Below, one piece after another: positions 14,615-22,662 of a stretch of 64,000 nt of DNA. The notes under the pieces are model-generated. The model worked only from the letters and a program-made list of their open reading frames with translations, was not told the DNA's origin and did not search any database. A program made the position numbers and the translations under genes. How positions within the stretch are numbered: position 1 is the first letter of the stretch; each line of letters starts with the position of its first letter. The DNA lies in the NCBI RefSeq assembly GCF_030053345.1, contig NZ_JASGBP010000001.1, positions 620,001 to 684,000 of the forward strand, read 5' to 3'. The DNA is from Flavobacterium sedimenticola. GTDB taxonomy: Bacteria > Bacteroidota > Bacteroidia > Flavobacteriales > Flavobacteriaceae.

Positions 14615-15004
14615 TTACGTGTTTTGGTAATTAATATCATTATTACGGTTTTCCGTAATGTTTTTTAAAAAATCAAAGTTTACCCAATCCTTCTCGGTCC
14701 ATTCCTTTACTGACTTACCCCATAGGTAATGTCTCGGGGATTTTCTCAAAATATCGAGAACTTGGTATAAGCAGTACTTCTTTTTAACTTTTCCGATTGT
14801 CATCATTTCCTCTTGCTTTTGTTTTTCTTTTTCAAGCCGTTGTTTCTCTCTCCAAATCCGGTTTTTCTCATTGGCCTTTTGTTTATTCTTTTGGTACCAC
14901 TCCCTTTTTTGCTTTGAGACTTTTTCTCGGTTGTTGTTATACCAATTCCTTTGATGCTCCAATTGGCGTTCTAATTGATTTTTTTCGCTCGGTGTAAGGT
15001 TCAT
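14615..15004 (-). CDS. Basic coiled-coil phage protein (129 aa)
   Basis: A 129-residue protein. Residues about 5-75 are an unusually charged Lys/Glu/Arg/Gln-rich helix with repeated W/Y-N-N-R and K-Q motifs, likely coiled coil and possibly nucleic-acid binding. The C-terminal part has a WGKSVKEWTEKDW segment. It overlaps the upstream gene by 4 nt. HNH-like enzymes in phages often begin with similar NNRE/KQKxWYQKN stretches, but no HNH catalytic residues are present. Confidence 0.55.
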   Translation of the reverse strand: MNLTPSEKNQLERQLEHQRNWYNNNREKVSKQKREWYQKNKQKANEKNRIWREKQRLEKEKQKQEEMMTIGKVKKKYCLYQVLDILRKSPRHYLWGKSVKEWTEKDWVNFDFLKNITENRNNDINYQNT

Positions 15005-15849
15005 GATATTGCTTCTTTAAATTTTTCAAAATCCGTTTTGAAATGCTTTAGGTAATTGCTTACCATAATCGACTTGCATCGGTTGACAACTACTCCAAGA
15101 TGTTTGCCTTTTGCTATATTTTCTTTGGCGGAATCCAAAGTGTCTTTGAAACTTCTTCTTCCCTCATTTTTGGCAACGTCTTGTTTTAACTCGGTTATGT
15201 AGATGTGCTCTTGTTGTTTGTAGAGGTTTTTCTTTTGCTGGTCGTCTTGAGGAAGTTTGTCTTTCAAATCATCGTACAATAGCCAAGCATCATTAGAGTG
15301 TTCACGTTGAGTAATGTCATCAAAAACTGCTTTTAGAAAGTTATCTCTGATTTGAGCCTTTTCCTCATCGGTTGGACCTTGAACCTCATTGTAGGTCAGA
15401 AGCTTTTGCTTTGCTTCAGAATACTCCGGATTGCTTTTCTTGTATTCAATGTATTGGCAAAGAACATCTGAAGTGGTATTGATGCTAAGCTCCGGCAATA
15501 AATTGAAGTCACTTCCGTCTGATCTTTTCAGTTCTCTTGACATGGCAAGTCTGAAGGCTTCATAAACTTCTCCCGGTCTTAAGTTTTTAAACTTTTGAGT
15601 AGTGGTTAAGTATAACAGCCAATCTTTGGCCATCGATTCATTCTTTTCGCGAACCTGAAGAATCCTGATGATATCGTTTGTCAGTTTTGTTTTGGTCTCA
15701 ACAGAACTATCCAGTATAGACACCTGGGATATTTCCATTTTCAACATCTTCGGTAAGCTCTCGTACAAGCTCTCCGGTATCAACTTCGGCAGGTTTGTAA
15801 CCTGGACCTGTATTTTGTTTTCTGTCGTGGTTAGTTGTTGGGTTTGCAT
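15001..15849 (-). CDS. Uncharacterised phage replication-region protein (282 aa)
   Basis: A 282-residue, mainly helical soluble protein with a Gln/Thr-rich N-terminus and a charged C-terminus. The segment GEVYEAFRLAMSREL near residue 95 suggests a conserved helical domain. It lies in the replication block after a DUF4373-type protein and its start overlaps that gene by 143 nt in another frame. Nothing identifies an activity. Confidence 0.6.
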   Translation of the reverse strand: MQTQQLTTTENKIQVQVTNLPKLIPESLYESLPKMLKMEISQVSILDSSVETKTKLTNDIIRILQVREKNESMAKDWLLYLTTTQKFKNLRPGEVYEAFRLAMSRELKRSDGSDFNLLPELSINTTSDVLCQYIEYKKSNPEYSEAKQKLLTYNEVQGPTDEEKAQIRDNFLKAVFDDITQREHSNDAWLLYDDLKDKLPQDDQQKKNLYKQQEHIYITELKQDVAKNEGRRSFKDTLDSAKENIAKGKHLGVVVNRCKSIMVSNYLKHFKTDFEKFKEAIS

Positions 15850-16585
15850 GGATGTTATTTTTTAGCCAGTTATTGAAATGGGTTAAAAAGTCTTTTTTGT
15901 TTGGGTGTTTTTTTTCGATGTTTCCGAGATAAAGCACAAACTCGTCTAATTTTTTTGGAATTACTTCAGGTGAAATTTCAAACTGCATCGCTGTTGTTTG
16001 AATCCATGTTGGGGATTCTGTTTTTTGAACATGGGCGTATTCAATATTTTTTGAATTATCGAAATTGCTTTTTAAAATTTCCTCTTCTTTACTTTTCTCT
16101 TCTTTACTTTTCTTTTCTTTAGGGATAACTTCCGGAGCTTTGGCATCTTCTTTATGAATAACTTCCGGCAATCCGGCGGAGGATTGACATAAATCAACCC
16201 CTATTTCTTTCAATACGTCGGAGTATTGGTAAATTTTATTTTTCCTTTTTCGATAAGCATCAGTCACACTTTCGGTAAACTTTTGCGACCAAATCACCTT
16301 ATGGTTTTCGAATAAGTACTTATCAATAGCTCCCATCTTTGAGAGATCATTTAGAATGTTTCTTGTCATTTCTTCAGATATTCTGAAGGTGGAAACCAAG
16401 AAGAAGAAAGTCATTTCATCGCTGATATCGATATAATGGTTGTTGGCTTTTCCAAGTTGTTCAAGAAGCTTGAACCACGTAGCGTAACCATCATTACCAT
16501 ACTTTTGCTCGATGATGTGCATCTTACGGCCGTGGGTGCAGTCGTGAGGGAAATAGTCTACGTCTTTACGCTGTTCTCTTGCCAT
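15707..16585 (-). CDS. DUF4373 (Lin1244/Lin1753-like) replication-associated protein
   Basis: A 292-residue protein. The N-terminal 100 residues (DVDYFPHDC, KYGNDGYATWFKLLE, then a winged-helix-like region) match the DUF4373 / Lin1244-Lin1753 N-terminal domain found in phage replisome organiser-like proteins. A low-complexity Lys/Glu linker follows near residue 155 and a C-terminal helical domain near 215-260. It probably acts at replication initiation. It overlaps the next gene by 143 nt and the upstream gene by 20 nt. Confidence 0.8.
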   Translation of the reverse strand: MAREQRKDVDYFPHDCTHGRKMHIIEQKYGNDGYATWFKLLEQLGKANNHYIDISDEMTFFFLVSTFRISEEMTRNILNDLSKMGAIDKYLFENHKVIWSQKFTESVTDAYRKRKNKIYQYSDVLKEIGVDLCQSSAGLPEVIHKEDAKAPEVIPKEKKSKEEKSKEEEILKSNFDNSKNIEYAHVQKTESPTWIQTTAMQFEISPEVIPKKLDEFVLYLGNIEKKHPNKKDFLTHFNNWLKNNIHANPTTNHDRKQNTGPGYKPAEVDTGELVRELTEDVENGNIPGVYTG

Positions 16586-16916
16586 GAGCTGAAAATAAGT
16601 TTGGGGTTAAACAAGGTTCACAAATTCCATCATCTTTAGTAAAAAGACCTTCGGCTATTTCGTGAAGTTCATTGAATTTATTTCTATAAGCCGAATCGAA
16701 AAGCATAAGATCTTTGTGCTTTTTTTGATAGTATATCACATGGTCATGATGTACTCCGAAAACATTTCCAATCTTTTGAAAAGTATAGTATTTACGGCTT
16801 CTTAATATTACCGAAACAGCTATTCGAGCATCAACATTTTTTCTGATTCTTTTTTTCTCAAAGCAGTTGCCTTGAAATATTTCATTTGCCTTTTGGCATA
16901 GTGCTAAGTGGTTCAT
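16566..16916 (-). CDS. DnaA domain IV-like DNA-binding protein
   Basis: A 116-residue protein. Residues about 28-75 (DARIAVSVILR, FQKIGNVFGVHHDHVIYYQKKH) resemble the DnaA C-terminal domain, whose helix-turn-helix carries a D-H-S/D-x-V-I-Y signature. No ATPase domain is present, so this is a free-standing DNA-binding module, seen in some phages of Bacteroidota. It could bind an origin or mimic DnaA. It abuts the helicase gene with a shared base. Confidence 0.75.
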   Translation of the reverse strand: MNHLALCQKANEIFQGNCFEKKRIRKNVDARIAVSVILRSRKYYTFQKIGNVFGVHHDHVIYYQKKHKDLMLFDSAYRNKFNELHEIAEGLFTKDDGICEPCLTPNLFSAHGKRTA

Positions 16917-18580
16917 TACTTGAATAGGTTTACAACGTTATCAATAAAGCTCATATCCATTTCATCGGTAGCTCCGGTAATGGTGTTACCGATATGGCGT
17001 TTCTCCTGAATCATTTGGTACATTTCCTCATCAATGGTATTTTGCCCAAGGAAGTAGGTACACATGACATTATTCTTTTGGCCAATACGATGCGCTCTAT
17101 CTTCACATTGAGCACAGTCCGCATAAGTCCAAGGGTACTCGATAAAAGCAACACGTGAAGAAGCGGTTAAGGTGATACCCACACCAGCTGCTTTAATGTT
17201 GCAGACAATTAGCTGCACTTTAGGATCAGTTTGAAAACTGTCAATTGACTTTTGCTTTTCTTCAGAAGTCATTCGGCCATTAACCGAAACAGCATTCGGG
17301 AACAATCTTCTAACCTCATCGCCAATCTCATGTAGATTATGGAACAAAATCAGTTTCTCACCGGCTTCCAAAACTTCCTGAACGAACTCTTTAACCTCAT
17401 TCATTTTCCCTTTGGCCGAAATCTGTTTCAATGCTCCCATACGAACCATGATCTCCCCACGAAGCTTACGAGCGATTTCCTCATCATTACATCCTTTTTC
17501 CTCAAGCCATTGAACAAAATCATTCTTGGCTTTGTTGTACTCTGCTCTGTTGGTGATATCACAAAGAATGGTCTGACGTTGTTTTTCGGGAAGGTCTTTG
17601 GCCACATCTTTTTTCTCACGTCTGAAGAAACAAAACTCATTTAGTTTATAATTCAGCTCTCTGAGGTTGGAAGCGCCTGAACCTCCCTCACAGTATCGCT
17701 CTCTAAAAACCTTTTCATCTTTTAGTTTTCCGATGATGGCCAGCTGAGGTAATGCATCGATAGGTTTGTTGACAATCATAGTACCGGTTAAACCTATTCG
17801 GTAAAGCTTACCTAATGCGATTTGCAAGGCAATTTTAGTTTGTTGGGTGTTACGGTCTTTACATCTATGAATCTCGTCTATAATGACCGAATTGAATAGT
17901 TTAACTCGCGGATTCATAATGATGTCGGATGATTTGTATGGTTTCTTTTCCGGCATCTTATCTACGAAGTACTTCTTCATTGATTCATAGTTGACAATGA
18001 AAACATCAATACCGGCTACCTCATGGTATCTGTGCCAGGTATCTTTGATTTTATCATCAAGAATAATGGCTTTCTTTCCGGTCCACATTTCCCACTCACG
18101 TTTCCAATTGATTTTGGTTGATGCCGGACAAATTACCAGGCATGGGAAAGTTATCTCGTTGTTGTATTTCTGTGCTGAATAAATGGTTGCAATGGATTGC
18201 ATTGTTTTACCAAGACCTTGCTCGTCGCCATTGATAAAACGTTTTAATTGAAGTCCACGTGCAACGCCTTGTAGTTGGTATGGTCTTGGTTTGAATCCGT
18301 TTTCTCGATTCACAATGTCGATTTCAAAAGGTAAATCCGGCATTGGTGGAAGCTCTCCGATTTGTTCAGGAACACGTGTCTGAGCGACAATCCACTCAGC
18401 ACGTGTTTTCTTCTGAACTTCCTCAAGAGCTGGTCTTTGAGTAAACGGAAAAATCCAAGCCTTACGAGCCATCACGAACTTAACACCGGGTATCATCTTG
18501 ATAAGATTAGTGTTGTTTACCCGAAAGCGTGTGTATGGTATTTTTACGTGAAACTCTGTTGGATGCTCTATGATTTGCAT
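16916..18580 (-). CDS. SNF2-family (SWI/SNF) DNA helicase/translocase
   Basis: A 554-residue superfamily 2 ATPase. Visible motifs are GDEQGLGKTMQS (motif I, residues about 119-130), DEIHRCK (motif II, about 235), LTGT (motif III, about 264), and a C-terminal helicase half with GVGITLTASS and AHRIGQ (motif VI, about 510). The arrangement without an SNF2-type insertion matches phage helicases of this family used in replication or recombination. Starts 28 nt downstream of the preceding gene. Confidence 0.9.
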   Translation of the reverse strand: MQIIEHPTEFHVKIPYTRFRVNNTNLIKMIPGVKFVMARKAWIFPFTQRPALEEVQKKTRAEWIVAQTRVPEQIGELPPMPDLPFEIDIVNRENGFKPRPYQLQGVARGLQLKRFINGDEQGLGKTMQSIATIYSAQKYNNEITFPCLVICPASTKINWKREWEMWTGKKAIILDDKIKDTWHRYHEVAGIDVFIVNYESMKKYFVDKMPEKKPYKSSDIIMNPRVKLFNSVIIDEIHRCKDRNTQQTKIALQIALGKLYRIGLTGTMIVNKPIDALPQLAIIGKLKDEKVFRERYCEGGSGASNLRELNYKLNEFCFFRREKKDVAKDLPEKQRQTILCDITNRAEYNKAKNDFVQWLEEKGCNDEEIARKLRGEIMVRMGALKQISAKGKMNEVKEFVQEVLEAGEKLILFHNLHEIGDEVRRLFPNAVSVNGRMTSEEKQKSIDSFQTDPKVQLIVCNIKAAGVGITLTASSRVAFIEYPWTYADCAQCEDRAHRIGQKNNVMCTYFLGQNTIDEEMYQMIQEKRHIGNTITGATDEMDMSFIDNVVNLFK

Positions 18581-18608
18581 GTGCTCTATTCTATTTGATT
18601 ATTGAACT

Positions 18609-19220
18609 CTACTCTACGAAAGCTTCGTTGTTCTTTTTGCCTTTCGGTCCTTTTGATTTTGGAGCTTTTAGTTCTTCCGTATGTTCTTCTTCCTCTTTTT
18701 CTTCAGAGTCGAACATCTCTAACTGAGACTTCTCAGCGTGTTTACCTTCCATGTAGGCAAGGACTTCACGTTTAAGGTTTTCAATGTCATTGATAAAAGC
18801 AGAAATAAATATGTACTTTGAACCTTCCATATCAACTGCCGGAGCTGTTAACGATAACGGTTCGCCTGAATGAAGCAATCTGTTTCCGGAAAGTGTTACG
18901 TAGTGCAGTCCTTTCTTTTCAACGATGTCAACTGAGCCAACATAGTACTTGAAGAATTCTTCAGTAACCGAGTGCTCTCTATCTTCGAGATAGCTTTCGG
19001 GACGAGTGAGCGCTGACTCTACTAAATCGGTATCGGTTACTTGTTCGCATAGGAAAGCGAAGTGTGGGATAAGTTTTCTGAAGCACGCTCTCAAATCGTC
19101 GTGAATTGGTGCATCAGATGAAACCTTGTTTAGGTTGTTTTGGTCGAAGTCCTTTTGCTCAAATTCGTAGTTAAGGAACAACGAGCTTCGGATGGCTGCT
19201 TTTCTGATAATGATGTTCAT
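18609..19220 (-). CDS. Uncharacterised phage protein with acidic-then-basic tail (203 aa)
   Basis: A 203-residue protein. Residues 1-160 form a globular domain with DDLRACFRKLIPHFAFLCEQ near 41-60. A very acidic Glu-rich segment (about 165-180) and a Lys-rich tail follow. The acidic tail next to recombination genes recalls single-strand-binding or annealing accessory proteins, but no OB-fold signature is evident to me. Its position between helicase and recombination genes suggests DNA metabolism. Confidence 0.6.
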   Translation of the reverse strand: MNIIIRKAAIRSSLFLNYEFEQKDFDQNNLNKVSSDAPIHDDLRACFRKLIPHFAFLCEQVTDTDLVESALTRPESYLEDREHSVTEEFFKYYVGSVDIVEKKGLHYVTLSGNRLLHSGEPLSLTAPAVDMEGSKYIFISAFINDIENLKREVLAYMEGKHAEKSQLEMFDSEEKEEEEHTEELKAPKSKGPKGKKNNEAFVE

Positions 19221-19225
19221 ACTTG

Positions 19226-19522
19226 TTAGTTATTTAGGATTAAAAAATATTCTTTGAATCGGTTATCGGTTAGTTCTGATTGCACTGGAACACCATACTC
19301 ATCTTTCAAGTCTTTCACTCTACGTCTTAGGTCTCCAATGCCATACTGCAATAATGCTGAGGTTGTGGTTAGTCTTTCCCCTCGAAGCATAGCTTCGTAA
19401 ACTATTCGGCATTGATTTGAAAATCGGTCTTTGTTGGCCTCGTAAATCTTTTGGCTCTCAAGGTTGTTCTCGTGGTGTAACGGAGCAACTGTGAAGTCTA
19501 TGGAGTATTGTGTTGTGTTCAT
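19226..19522 (-). CDS. Winged-helix/HTH-like small protein (98 aa)
   Basis: A 98-residue protein. Residues about 38-75 (YEAMLRGERLTTTSALLQYG, then IGDLRRRVKDLKDEYGVPV) have the layout of a helix-turn-helix found in many small proteins of Bacteroidota phages and plasmids. It probably binds DNA. It is separated by a few bases from both neighbours, so it lies within the same leftward early operon. Confidence 0.65.
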   Translation of the reverse strand: MNTTQYSIDFTVAPLHHENNLESQKIYEANKDRFSNQCRIVYEAMLRGERLTTTSALLQYGIGDLRRRVKDLKDEYGVPVQSELTDNRFKEYFLILNN

Positions 19523-19525
19523 AGC

Positions 19526-19915
19526 TTATCCGTTCATTTGTGACATTTCGGCTTTGGCTTTGCTGATCAGTGTTCTGCACCAATCGAGCTGATGTGTACA
19601 TGCTCTGTTAATTCTTTCGCACCAGTTCACGATGTAGTTTTCATCTTCACAAAGTGCATCAGCAAATTTGTTGGCTGTGGTTGCCGGAAGCGCTGAGAGT
19701 TTTTTCATCTGCGCAATGATCTGAGAGTTAAGTTTTCTATCTCTGTGGATTTTGGCATCAGCGAGAAGTTTACCGGTTCTTGCCATTTGCGCTGCACAGT
19801 AGTTACCACGGTCAACAGCTTCCTGAACATCTTCAGACATTTCTGTTTCGATGGTTGATTGTATTAGTTTCAGCTCTTTGCTGATTTCTTCAATGGTTGA
19901 AATGTGATTTGTCAT
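19526..19915 (-). CDS. Uncharacterised phage protein (129 aa)
   Basis: A 129-residue, mostly helical protein with several scattered cysteines in its second half (C114 and others in CEDENYIVNWCER), no obvious zinc motif, and no membrane segment. It starts 15 nt downstream of a tRNA gene. I recognise no family. Position in the early region suggests DNA metabolism or regulation. Confidence 0.6.
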   Translation of the reverse strand: MTNHISTIEEISKELKLIQSTIETEMSEDVQEAVDRGNYCAAQMARTGKLLADAKIHRDRKLNSQIIAQMKKLSALPATTANKFADALCEDENYIVNWCERINRACTHQLDWCRTLISKAKAEMSQMNG

Positions 19916-19929
19916 AATTTCAATTTTAG

Positions 19930-19999
19930 TGGAGAGGCCTGGAGTCGAACCAGAATCTCTCGGTTTTCACACGAGCGCATACCACTATGCTATCACTCC
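19930..19999 (-). tRNA. tRNA-Phe(GAA), phage-borne and slightly degenerate
   Basis: The minus strand folds as a 70-nt tRNA. The D stem is GCAT/ATGC, the anticodon loop is GTGAAAA with anticodon GAA, the T stem is TCTGG/CCAGG with loop TTCGACT, and the variable loop has 4 nt. CCA is not encoded. Acceptor pairs 5-68 (T-T) and 7-66 (A-C) and the last anticodon-stem pair (T-C) do not match. It may be functional with reduced stability, or decaying. It lies between early phage genes in the same direction. Confidence 0.75.
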
Positions 20000-20008
20000 T
20001 TTTATTTA

Positions 20009-20074
20009 ACACCCGGATGTGCGGTTCCAATTTTAGTATGCTTTGTTAGCTAAGTACTTTTGCAGTCCGGGTGT
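20009..20074. other. Long-armed hairpin upstream of the phage tRNA
   Basis: ACACCCGGA...GC at 20009-20022 pairs with GC...TCCGGGTGT at 20062-20074, leaving a loop of about 39 nt. It lies between the nuclease gene and tRNA-Phe. It may protect or process the transcript next to the tRNA. Its outer bases (AATTAAC and GTTAAAT on the minus strand) also faintly resemble attC boxes. Confidence 0.4.
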
Positions 20075-20082
20075 ATGGTTAA

Positions 20083-20868
20083 TTATTCTACAACTTCAAT
20101 TGCATCTAAGCAGAAGATTTTAGTGTCGGTTATCTTCTCCCGATTCAATTCAAGAAACTCAATGAAACGCTCTACGTGAGAGGTCAGCTCAACAACATCC
20201 TTCTCAGGAATAAATCGGTAGTGTTCAGACCATGTGTTTTTGAAGTCTGTAATCACATACTCGAACTCGTCTATGTCAACTCCGTTCTGCTTCAAACAGA
20301 ATGGATATACCTTATGCTGCCAATTGTTTTGATACTTGAAGGCGCTGTACTTTGATGTGGTTTTGATATCAACAATTTTGAATGGAAGAAGTTGGTCGAT
20401 GTAACCATACAGCCTTACCGGTCCGTATTTGGTTTCGATAATTCCATCAGTGAATTGTTGAGTTAATGCATCTTTAAGGTACTTGGCAACCTCAACACAG
20501 ATATCAAAAGGGAAATTGAAAACATGCTGTTTGTAATGAACTGCAATAACTCCGCTCTCCTTGAATGATTTGATTTCCATTGTTGTTGAAATGCGGTTCT
20601 CAATGATGCAATCGATAACCTCATTGAATGCAGTTCCTCTGTCGGCAGCCTCGCTTTCGAACGGTACTCGGTTGATTCTGTCAATCAATCCTTGATACTG
20701 TTCTTGCTCAAACTCTTCTTCAGTCTTGCTCGGGTTCTCTGAGAATCCCCAATACTCTTGGTAGGTTCGAGAGCTATTGATATAACCCTCGAATCCGTCC
20801 AATAGAGTAGCGTAAAACTGGTATTTAGGCTGTGGCTTCTGCATTTGCTGTTGTCTTTGGTAATTCAT
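20083..20868 (-). CDS. PD-(D/E)XK nuclease (RecB/Cas4-like) of the recombination module
   Basis: A 261-residue protein. EAADRGTAFNEV (residues about 74-85) is the RGT/H motif. GYIDQLLP followed by KIVDIKTTSKY (about 157-178) gives the D...ExK-type catalytic core of the PD-(D/E)XK superfamily, as in RecB and Cas4 nucleases. It is likely the exonuclease partner of the Sak4-like ATPase whose gene it overlaps by 44 nt. An alternative ATG eight codons in would shorten that overlap. Confidence 0.8.
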   Translation of the reverse strand: MNYQRQQQMQKPQPKYQFYATLLDGFEGYINSSRTYQEYWGFSENPSKTEEEFEQEQYQGLIDRINRVPFESEAADRGTAFNEVIDCIIENRISTTMEIKSFKESGVIAVHYKQHVFNFPFDICVEVAKYLKDALTQQFTDGIIETKYGPVRLYGYIDQLLPFKIVDIKTTSKYSAFKYQNNWQHKVYPFCLKQNGVDIDEFEYVITDFKNTWSEHYRFIPEKDVVELTSHVERFIEFLELNREKITDTKIFCLDAIEVVE

Positions 20869-21799
20869 ACTTCATAGAAGTTTTATTCAAAACCAATCCC
20901 AACTCTTTAGCTTTGGTAGCAATCTTTTGAGCTGCTACAGCTTTTGAGTTTCCAATATGTTCAAAAGCATCGATGCGACCGATTAAGTCATTGGCCGAAT
21001 CCACATCGTGAATCAAGCAAATTTCATGGTCTAACTCAGCAATCAAAGCATTGTACTTCTCTCCGGCAGCCTTTCTGTCCTCAAGACGTTTGGCGTATGC
21101 TTTAATGATATGCTCATTGAAGAAGTTGTTTGGAGCAGTTGGCTCTCCTTTCTCATTCACGATGATAGGAAGCTTCATCAACGATGGTAGGTTACAAGTG
21201 TTTTTCCCATCGTTTCGGCTTGTTGGGTCAAAGGTTAAGGTTCTTTCTTTACCGTTGGCTTCCAAGTAGCCTACAAGGTCAAGCTCAGTAACAAGGCTGT
21301 CGTATGAGCTACCACCAAATTGAGGAACATAACGAGTGTCGTCTCCTTCTGTTTTGGTATCTCTGTGAGCCACAAATACGATGTGTTTGTCCATCATTGT
21401 GATTCTCTTTACCAATGCTGAGAATTCGGCTTTTCTCTCTCCGTAACCTTGCAAGGTTAACGTTCCGTTTGCTTTACCCATTTTCGGGTTACGAGCAATG
21501 ATGTAGTTGCTCATGTAGTCGAGACACTTTCCACCGGTATCGATAACAAAAGTTTCGTAACCTGATAAGTCCTCTGTTTCCAAAACGGTCAAGAAGTCAT
21601 CGTAAGAAGAAATCTGTACCGTGTCGACACCGTCAAGGTGTGCGAAGTTTACTCTGTGTACTCCGTTATCGAAGTCAAACAGTAATGGTTTTGGAGCTGA
21701 CAACGCTAAGGTTGTTTTTCCCATACCTGGCTGTCCGTAGATTAGCCCTTTGATTTTGCTCTGAATGTTCAATTCATTCGACTTTTTAATTAGTCCCAT
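20825..21799 (-). CDS. Sak4-like RecA-fold ATPase (phage single-strand annealing/recombination)
   Basis: A 324-residue protein. The Walker A motif GQPGMGKTT lies at residues about 22-30, a DFDNGVHR segment near 43, a Walker B-like FVIDT near 84, and a VAHRDTKTEG motif near 142. This is the pattern of phage RecA-like AAA ATPases of the Sak4 group. These act with single-strand binding protein and a nuclease in annealing-type recombination. A PD-(D/E)XK nuclease gene follows directly, supporting the call. Confidence 0.8.
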   Translation of the reverse strand: MGLIKKSNELNIQSKIKGLIYGQPGMGKTTLALSAPKPLLFDFDNGVHRVNFAHLDGVDTVQISSYDDFLTVLETEDLSGYETFVIDTGGKCLDYMSNYIIARNPKMGKANGTLTLQGYGERKAEFSALVKRITMMDKHIVFVAHRDTKTEGDDTRYVPQFGGSSYDSLVTELDLVGYLEANGKERTLTFDPTSRNDGKNTCNLPSLMKLPIIVNEKGEPTAPNNFFNEHIIKAYAKRLEDRKAAGEKYNALIAELDHEICLIHDVDSANDLIGRIDAFEHIGNSKAVAAQKIATKAKELGLVLNKTSMKYELPKTTANAEATA

Positions 21800-21819
21800 A
21801 GTGTTAAAAAATTTGATTA

Positions 21820-21996
21820 TTAATTATTGGCATCATGCCAGTGTTCATACTTATTACATTCTTGTTCTTCTTCTTTATCAGTAGGAGAACAAGATTTTTC
21901 CATCAGGTACAACCAGAACCAAAAGAATATTCCGGTTAGTATTCCGACGAGGATAGCAATACATACTATTGCTAAAATGAGTTTGAATGTTTCCAT
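21820..21996 (-). CDS. Small single-pass membrane protein (58 aa)
   Basis: An ATG at 21996 opens a 58-codon frame. Residues about 5-31 are one long hydrophobic helix ending in a Trp/Phe-rich stretch (FFWFWLYL). The rest is a hydrophilic acidic tail with two cysteines and several His residues. It overlaps the stop of the next small membrane gene by one base (TAATG), indicating coupled translation. Such tandem small membrane genes in phage early regions may act in exclusion. That role is inferred. Confidence 0.6.
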   Translation of the reverse strand: METFKLILAIVCIAILVGILTGIFFWFWLYLMEKSCSPTDKEEEQECNKYEHWHDANN

Positions 21997-22127
21997 TATT
22001 GTATGTATAAAAGGGTTGCGTAATACATTACCATGATAAAGCAGTAAATGGCTAAAATCCCGAGAGACAGAAGAACTTTGTCAGAAGATTTGATTTCCTC
22101 GATTATGCTTTTTAAAGTATTTCTCAT
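21996..22127 (-). CDS. Small single-pass membrane protein (43 aa)
   Basis: A 43-codon frame starting with ATG at 22127. It overlaps the upstream gene by 4 nt (ATGA) and the downstream start by one base. The N-terminus is charged (MRNTLKSIIEEIKSSDK). Residues about 18-40 form a hydrophobic helix. Its junctions with both neighbours make a real gene likely. Function unknown. Confidence 0.6.
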   Translation of the reverse strand: MRNTLKSIIEEIKSSDKVLLSLGILAIYCFIMVMYYATLLYIQ

Positions 22128-22264
22128 GATAAATACAAGTCTGTTTTAATAATTCCGTTAGATATTTTTATTTGAAGCTCAGCATATACCAATGATGTGA
22201 ACTCAATTCCGTTTTTGTTCTGAGAAACAGCTGTCTTGGCTGTTTTAAGGTTTAACTGTGACAT
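22124..22264 (-). CDS. Small phage early protein (46 aa)
   Basis: A 46-residue protein starting MSQLNLKTAK. I prefer the ATG at 22264, which overlaps the previous gene by 13 nt. A longer frame from 22321 would lie largely inside that gene. It ends in an ATGA overlap with the next small membrane protein gene. Composition is mixed, with no membrane helix and no known motif. Confidence 0.55.
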   Translation of the reverse strand: MSQLNLKTAKTAVSQNKNGIEFTSLVYAELQIKISNGIIKTDLYLS

Positions 22265-22584
22265 AGTGTAGGGGATGTTAGGTTGAACAAATCTTGTTTG
22301 GTAAGCACCGGAACATTCCAAAAGGTTGCTCCGTTAAACTCGATATTGATTTTGAAAACTCGGTCTTTGTAGTCGGGAAAGAATACTGTTGTGAACTTCT
22401 GAGCAAACTTCTCAATTGAATTGTCAATCGACATTGGACTCGCGATTCCACCGATATCATATCGGGTTGGTTTACCTTTTGACTTTACCAATTCTTCAAC
22501 TTCTTGAAAGCTCATTTGCATACGCTTTCCTTCAACAACTACGTTGAGATTTTTTTTGCTGAAATCATTTGTTATCTTTGTCAT
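22252..22584 (-). CDS. Uncharacterised early phage protein (110 aa)
   Basis: A 110-residue protein with an N-terminal Lys-rich region, a central GKPTRYDIGGIASP segment near residue 37, and a Phe-rich C-terminal half. No motif recognised. It is preceded by a 78-nt gap with a hairpin (22631-22658), so it may be the first gene of a leftward operon reaching through the small membrane proteins into the recombination module. Confidence 0.55.
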   Translation of the reverse strand: MTKITNDFSKKNLNVVVEGKRMQMSFQEVEELVKSKGKPTRYDIGGIASPMSIDNSIEKFAQKFTTVFFPDYKDRVFKINIEFNGATFWNVPVLTKQDLFNLTSPTLCHS

Positions 22585-22630
22585 GTTCTATTTGATTATG
22601 CCTTGCTCGGGCGTTATTAAATTTGATTAT

Positions 22631-22658
22631 AAAACCACTTCTTGCTCGGGGTGGTTTT
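22631..22658. terminator. Hairpin, possible weak terminator
   Basis: AAAACCAC and GTGGTTTT form an 8-bp stem with a 12-nt loop. On the minus strand it follows the 72-aa gene and ends in four U. The longer T-run is on the plus strand. It probably attenuates or stops leftward early transcription. Confidence 0.45.
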
Positions 22659-22662
22659 TTTA

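Noticed and set aside
13909-22650. CCCGAGCAAG occurs at 13909, 20725, 22602 and 22641 (minus strand), hinting at a phage motif
   Set aside because: One copy is inside a coding frame and a further copy lies in nuoI (about 33.88 kb), far from the phage; position relative to promoters is not consistent.
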